From Haloarcula rara (GTDB lineage Archaea > Halobacteriota > Halobacteria > Halobacteriales > Haloarculaceae), in contig NZ_CP119785.1 in the NCBI RefSeq assembly GCF_029338235.1, forward strand, positions 434,001 through 498,000: DNA of 64,000 nucleotides. The letters run 5' to 3'. Shown one piece after another: positions 62,463 through 64,000 of this stretch. The notes under the pieces are model-generated. The model was not told where the DNA came from. It made no database searches and was given only the letters and a program-made list of their open reading frames with translations. The translations under genes and the position numbers were made by a program. Each line of letters starts with the position of its first letter. The stretch's first letter is position 1.

Positions 62463-62728
62463 ACAGCCAGAAAGCCCCGGGTTGCTACACTCGGGGGGCT
62501 CGTTGCGCCCTTCGCTCACTTCGTTCGCTCCAGTGCTTACATCGCCCGCCTTCGTGTAGCAACCCGCCCCTTTCAGTCCCACCCAGGCCGGCTGGTCAAC
62601 CGGCTACGGGCGGGACTGAAAGGGGCCGGACGCTCAGGGAGCGAGACGATGCAAGGACCACAGCGAACGTAGTGAGCGAGGACCGCAGCGAGTCACAGCC
62701 CCTGAGCGTCCGGGGGCTTTCTGGCTGT
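62463..62728. repeat. Structured repeat element B (cloverleaf-like), 266 bp
   Basis: Four helices lie end to end. The ends 62463-62478 and 62713-62728 (ACAGCCAGAAAGCCCC and complement) pair. The left arm is 62479-62490/62554-62565 (GGGTTGCTACAC/GTGTAGCAACCC). The core 62567-62625 has CCCCTTTCAGTCCC pairing GGGACTGAAAGGGG around an inner GCCGG/CCGGC. The right arm is 62626-62639/62700-62713. Core and ends match element A; the arms do not match in sequence but pair equally well. It fills most of the 418-base gap before purD, without any protein. Confidence 0.88.
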
Positions 62729-62794
62729 CAGCAGTCACGCTATCGCTGGTTTGGCTTGCGTTAGTGAAAACGTCAAAAACGGAAACGACTCTTC

Positions 62795-64000
62795 CTAGTC
62801 CCGGATCTCGTCCATGTGGTCGATGCGCTGCTGGACGAGGTCGGGCGTGCCGATGTCGTGGCGCACGCGCAGGCCCTCGGTCCCGGCCCGCTCCAGGGCG
62901 CCCTCGGCGATGGCCTCGGCTTCGCTGATAGTGTCGGCGATACCGACGACAGCATACGAGCGAGAGGTCGTCGTGTAGATGCCGTCCTCGCGGTCGTCGA
63001 CGGAAGCGTAGAACAGCAGCGCGTCGCCGGCGTTCTCGGCGTCGATAGTCACTTTCGCGCCGGCCTCGGGGTCGGTCGGATAGCCGTCGGGGACGGCGTA
63101 CTTACAGACCGTCGCCTTGGGCTGGAAGGAGAGCTGGGGAATCGACCGCTCCTCGCGGGCGGCGACGAGCACGTCGAGGAAGTCCGTGTTGAGCACGGGC
63201 AGGGTGTTCATCGCTTCTGGGTCACCGAAGCGGGCGTTGAACTCCACGACGCGGGGACCAGTCTCGGTCAGCATGAACTGGCCGTACAGCACGCCCTTGT
63301 AGCCGTCCAGAGCGTCGACGGTGGCCCGAAGCACGTCGACAGCGGCGTCGTAGTCGTCCTCGGTCATGAACGGCAGCTCCAGGCTGGCGTCGGAGTAGCT
63401 GCCCATCCCACCTGTGTTTGGCCCCTCGTCGCCCTCGTAGGCGCGCTTGTGATCCTGGACGGCGGGCGTGACTCGGAGCTGGCCGTTGGCGACGAGTGCC
63501 TGAACGGTGAACTCCTCGCCGACGAGGCGCTCTTCGAGGACGACGCGGTCGTACTCCGACTCGCGGAGGTACTCCTTTGCCTCCTCGGCGGTACACTGGT
63601 CACCGATGACGCGGACGCCCTTGCCACCGGTCAGCCCGGCGGGCTTCACCGCTAAATCGCCGTCGTACTCGTCGATGTAGTCGCAGGCGGCGTCCATGTC
63701 GTCGAACGTCTCGAAGTCCGGACAGCCGGGGATGTCGTGTTCGGCCATGAACCGGCGCTGGAAGGCCTTATCCGTCTCGATGCGGGCCTCGTCGGCCTGC
63801 GGACCGAAGGCGTAGACGCCCGCTTCGTCGAGCGCGTCGGCGACGCCGGCCGCCAGCGGCGCCTCCGGGCCGACGACGGCGAGGGTCGCGCCGACGTCCT
63901 CGGCGTACTCGGTGACGGCCTGCGGGTTGGTCGTCTCCAGCGTCTCGAACCCCTCGGCGAGGTCGACGATACCGGGGTTTCGGTTGCCCGCACAGGCGTA
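62795..64000 (-). CDS. purD: Phosphoribosylamine-glycine ligase, 5' end outside the window
   Basis: PurD (GAR synthetase) joins glycine to phosphoribosylamine in purine synthesis. 401 residues are present; only about 25-30 at the N-terminus are missing beyond base 64000. The ATP-grasp features are AVKPAGLTGGKGVRVIGDQC (~117), VVLEERLVGEEFTVQALVAN (~147), GGMGSYSDASLEL and VVEFNARFGDPEAMNTLPVL (~253-272), which include the metal-binding Glu and Asn. The visible N-terminal domain starts YACAGNRNPGIV. The frame is open throughout. The structured element B lies directly downstream of its stop. Confidence 0.95.
   Translation of the reverse strand, partial: YACAGNRNPGIVDLAEGFETLETTNPQAVTEYAEDVGATLAVVGPEAPLAAGVADALDEAGVYAFGPQADEARIETDKAFQRRFMAEHDIPGCPDFETFDDMDAACDYIDEYDGDLAVKPAGLTGGKGVRVIGDQCTAEEAKEYLRESEYDRVVLEERLVGEEFTVQALVANGQLRVTPAVQDHKRAYEGDEGPNTGGMGSYSDASLELPFMTEDDYDAAVDVLRATVDALDGYKGVLYGQFMLTETGPRVVEFNARFGDPEAMNTLPVLNTDFLDVLVAAREERSIPQLSFQPKATVCKYAVPDGYPTDPEAGAKVTIDAENAGDALLFYASVDDREDGIYTTTSRSYAVVGIADTISEAEAIAEGALERAGTEGLRVRHDIGTPDLVQQRIDHMDEIRD

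Noticed and set aside
1..64000. tRNA or rRNA genes
   Set aside because: No T-loop consensus with a matching acceptor stem, and no rRNA-like stretch, was found on reading the intergenic regions of both strands.

Overview
This window is chromosomal DNA of a haloarchaeon (class Halobacteria). The GC content is high, the predicted proteins are strongly acidic, and many genes have a TATA-like box 25-30 bases before the start codon with no room for a leader. The marker genes are archaeal: GatE, TFB, Rpb4, L21e, SBDS, proteasome alpha, RNase P proteins 2 and 3, MptE and the diadenylate cyclase DacZ. A sensory rhodopsin II with its transducer, a form III RuBisCO and a salactin-type actin would fit the Haloarcula/Halomicrobium side of the class, but the genus is a guess.

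Layout: 0-6 kb holds a frameshifted receiver/GAF signalling gene, fumarase, gatE and a RecA-like/DICT protein. 6-12.3 kb holds a tRNA methyltransferase and a pterin/folate group (mptE, folP, folA) with an F420 enzyme and a GpgS-like glycosyltransferase. 12.4-18.3 kb carries form III RuBisCO, ribose-1,5-bisphosphate isomerase and a PfkB kinase, which fit a pentose-bisphosphate (nucleoside salvage) pathway. These are separated by a 2-kb two-gene block bounded by two inverted copies of an ~80-bp palindromic element. 19-21 kb holds a two-gene methionine synthase operon, and 21-27 kb an information-processing cluster (hemK-like, ksgA, DUF655, rpoF, rpl21e, ef1b, zinc-finger protein, tfb). 27.4-30.4 kb is the htrII-sopII phototaxis operon.

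30.6-39.3 kb holds a HEAT-like/pseudokinase protein with a membrane partner, an SDR, two tandem NSS transporters, a frameshifted OGG-type glycosylase, acylphosphatase and NAD(P)HX repair. 39.8-49.7 kb holds hflX, FUN14, SBDS, salactin, a lone tnpB element, psmA and the RNase P genes. 49.9-57.6 kb holds NUDIX, thiC with a palindromic operator candidate, three molybdenum cofactor genes and pyrBI. 57.7-64 kb holds cobT, a frameshifted cobB, dacZ-mscS, an acyltransferase and a purD that runs off the right edge.

The most unusual signal is non-coding. Two elements (39,363-39,728 and 62,463-62,728) share paired ends and a conserved palindromic core. Their side arms differ in sequence between the copies but each stays self-complementary, so the structure covaries. 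In the second copy the four helices abut, as in a large cloverleaf. Several genes (metE, the DUF655 gene, the DUF2391 gene, the SDR) also have hairpin arrays just past the stop codon, in which the last codons of the gene are repeated. Three otherwise conserved genes carry single frame disruptions in G/C-rich runs; these may be sequence errors rather than real decay.
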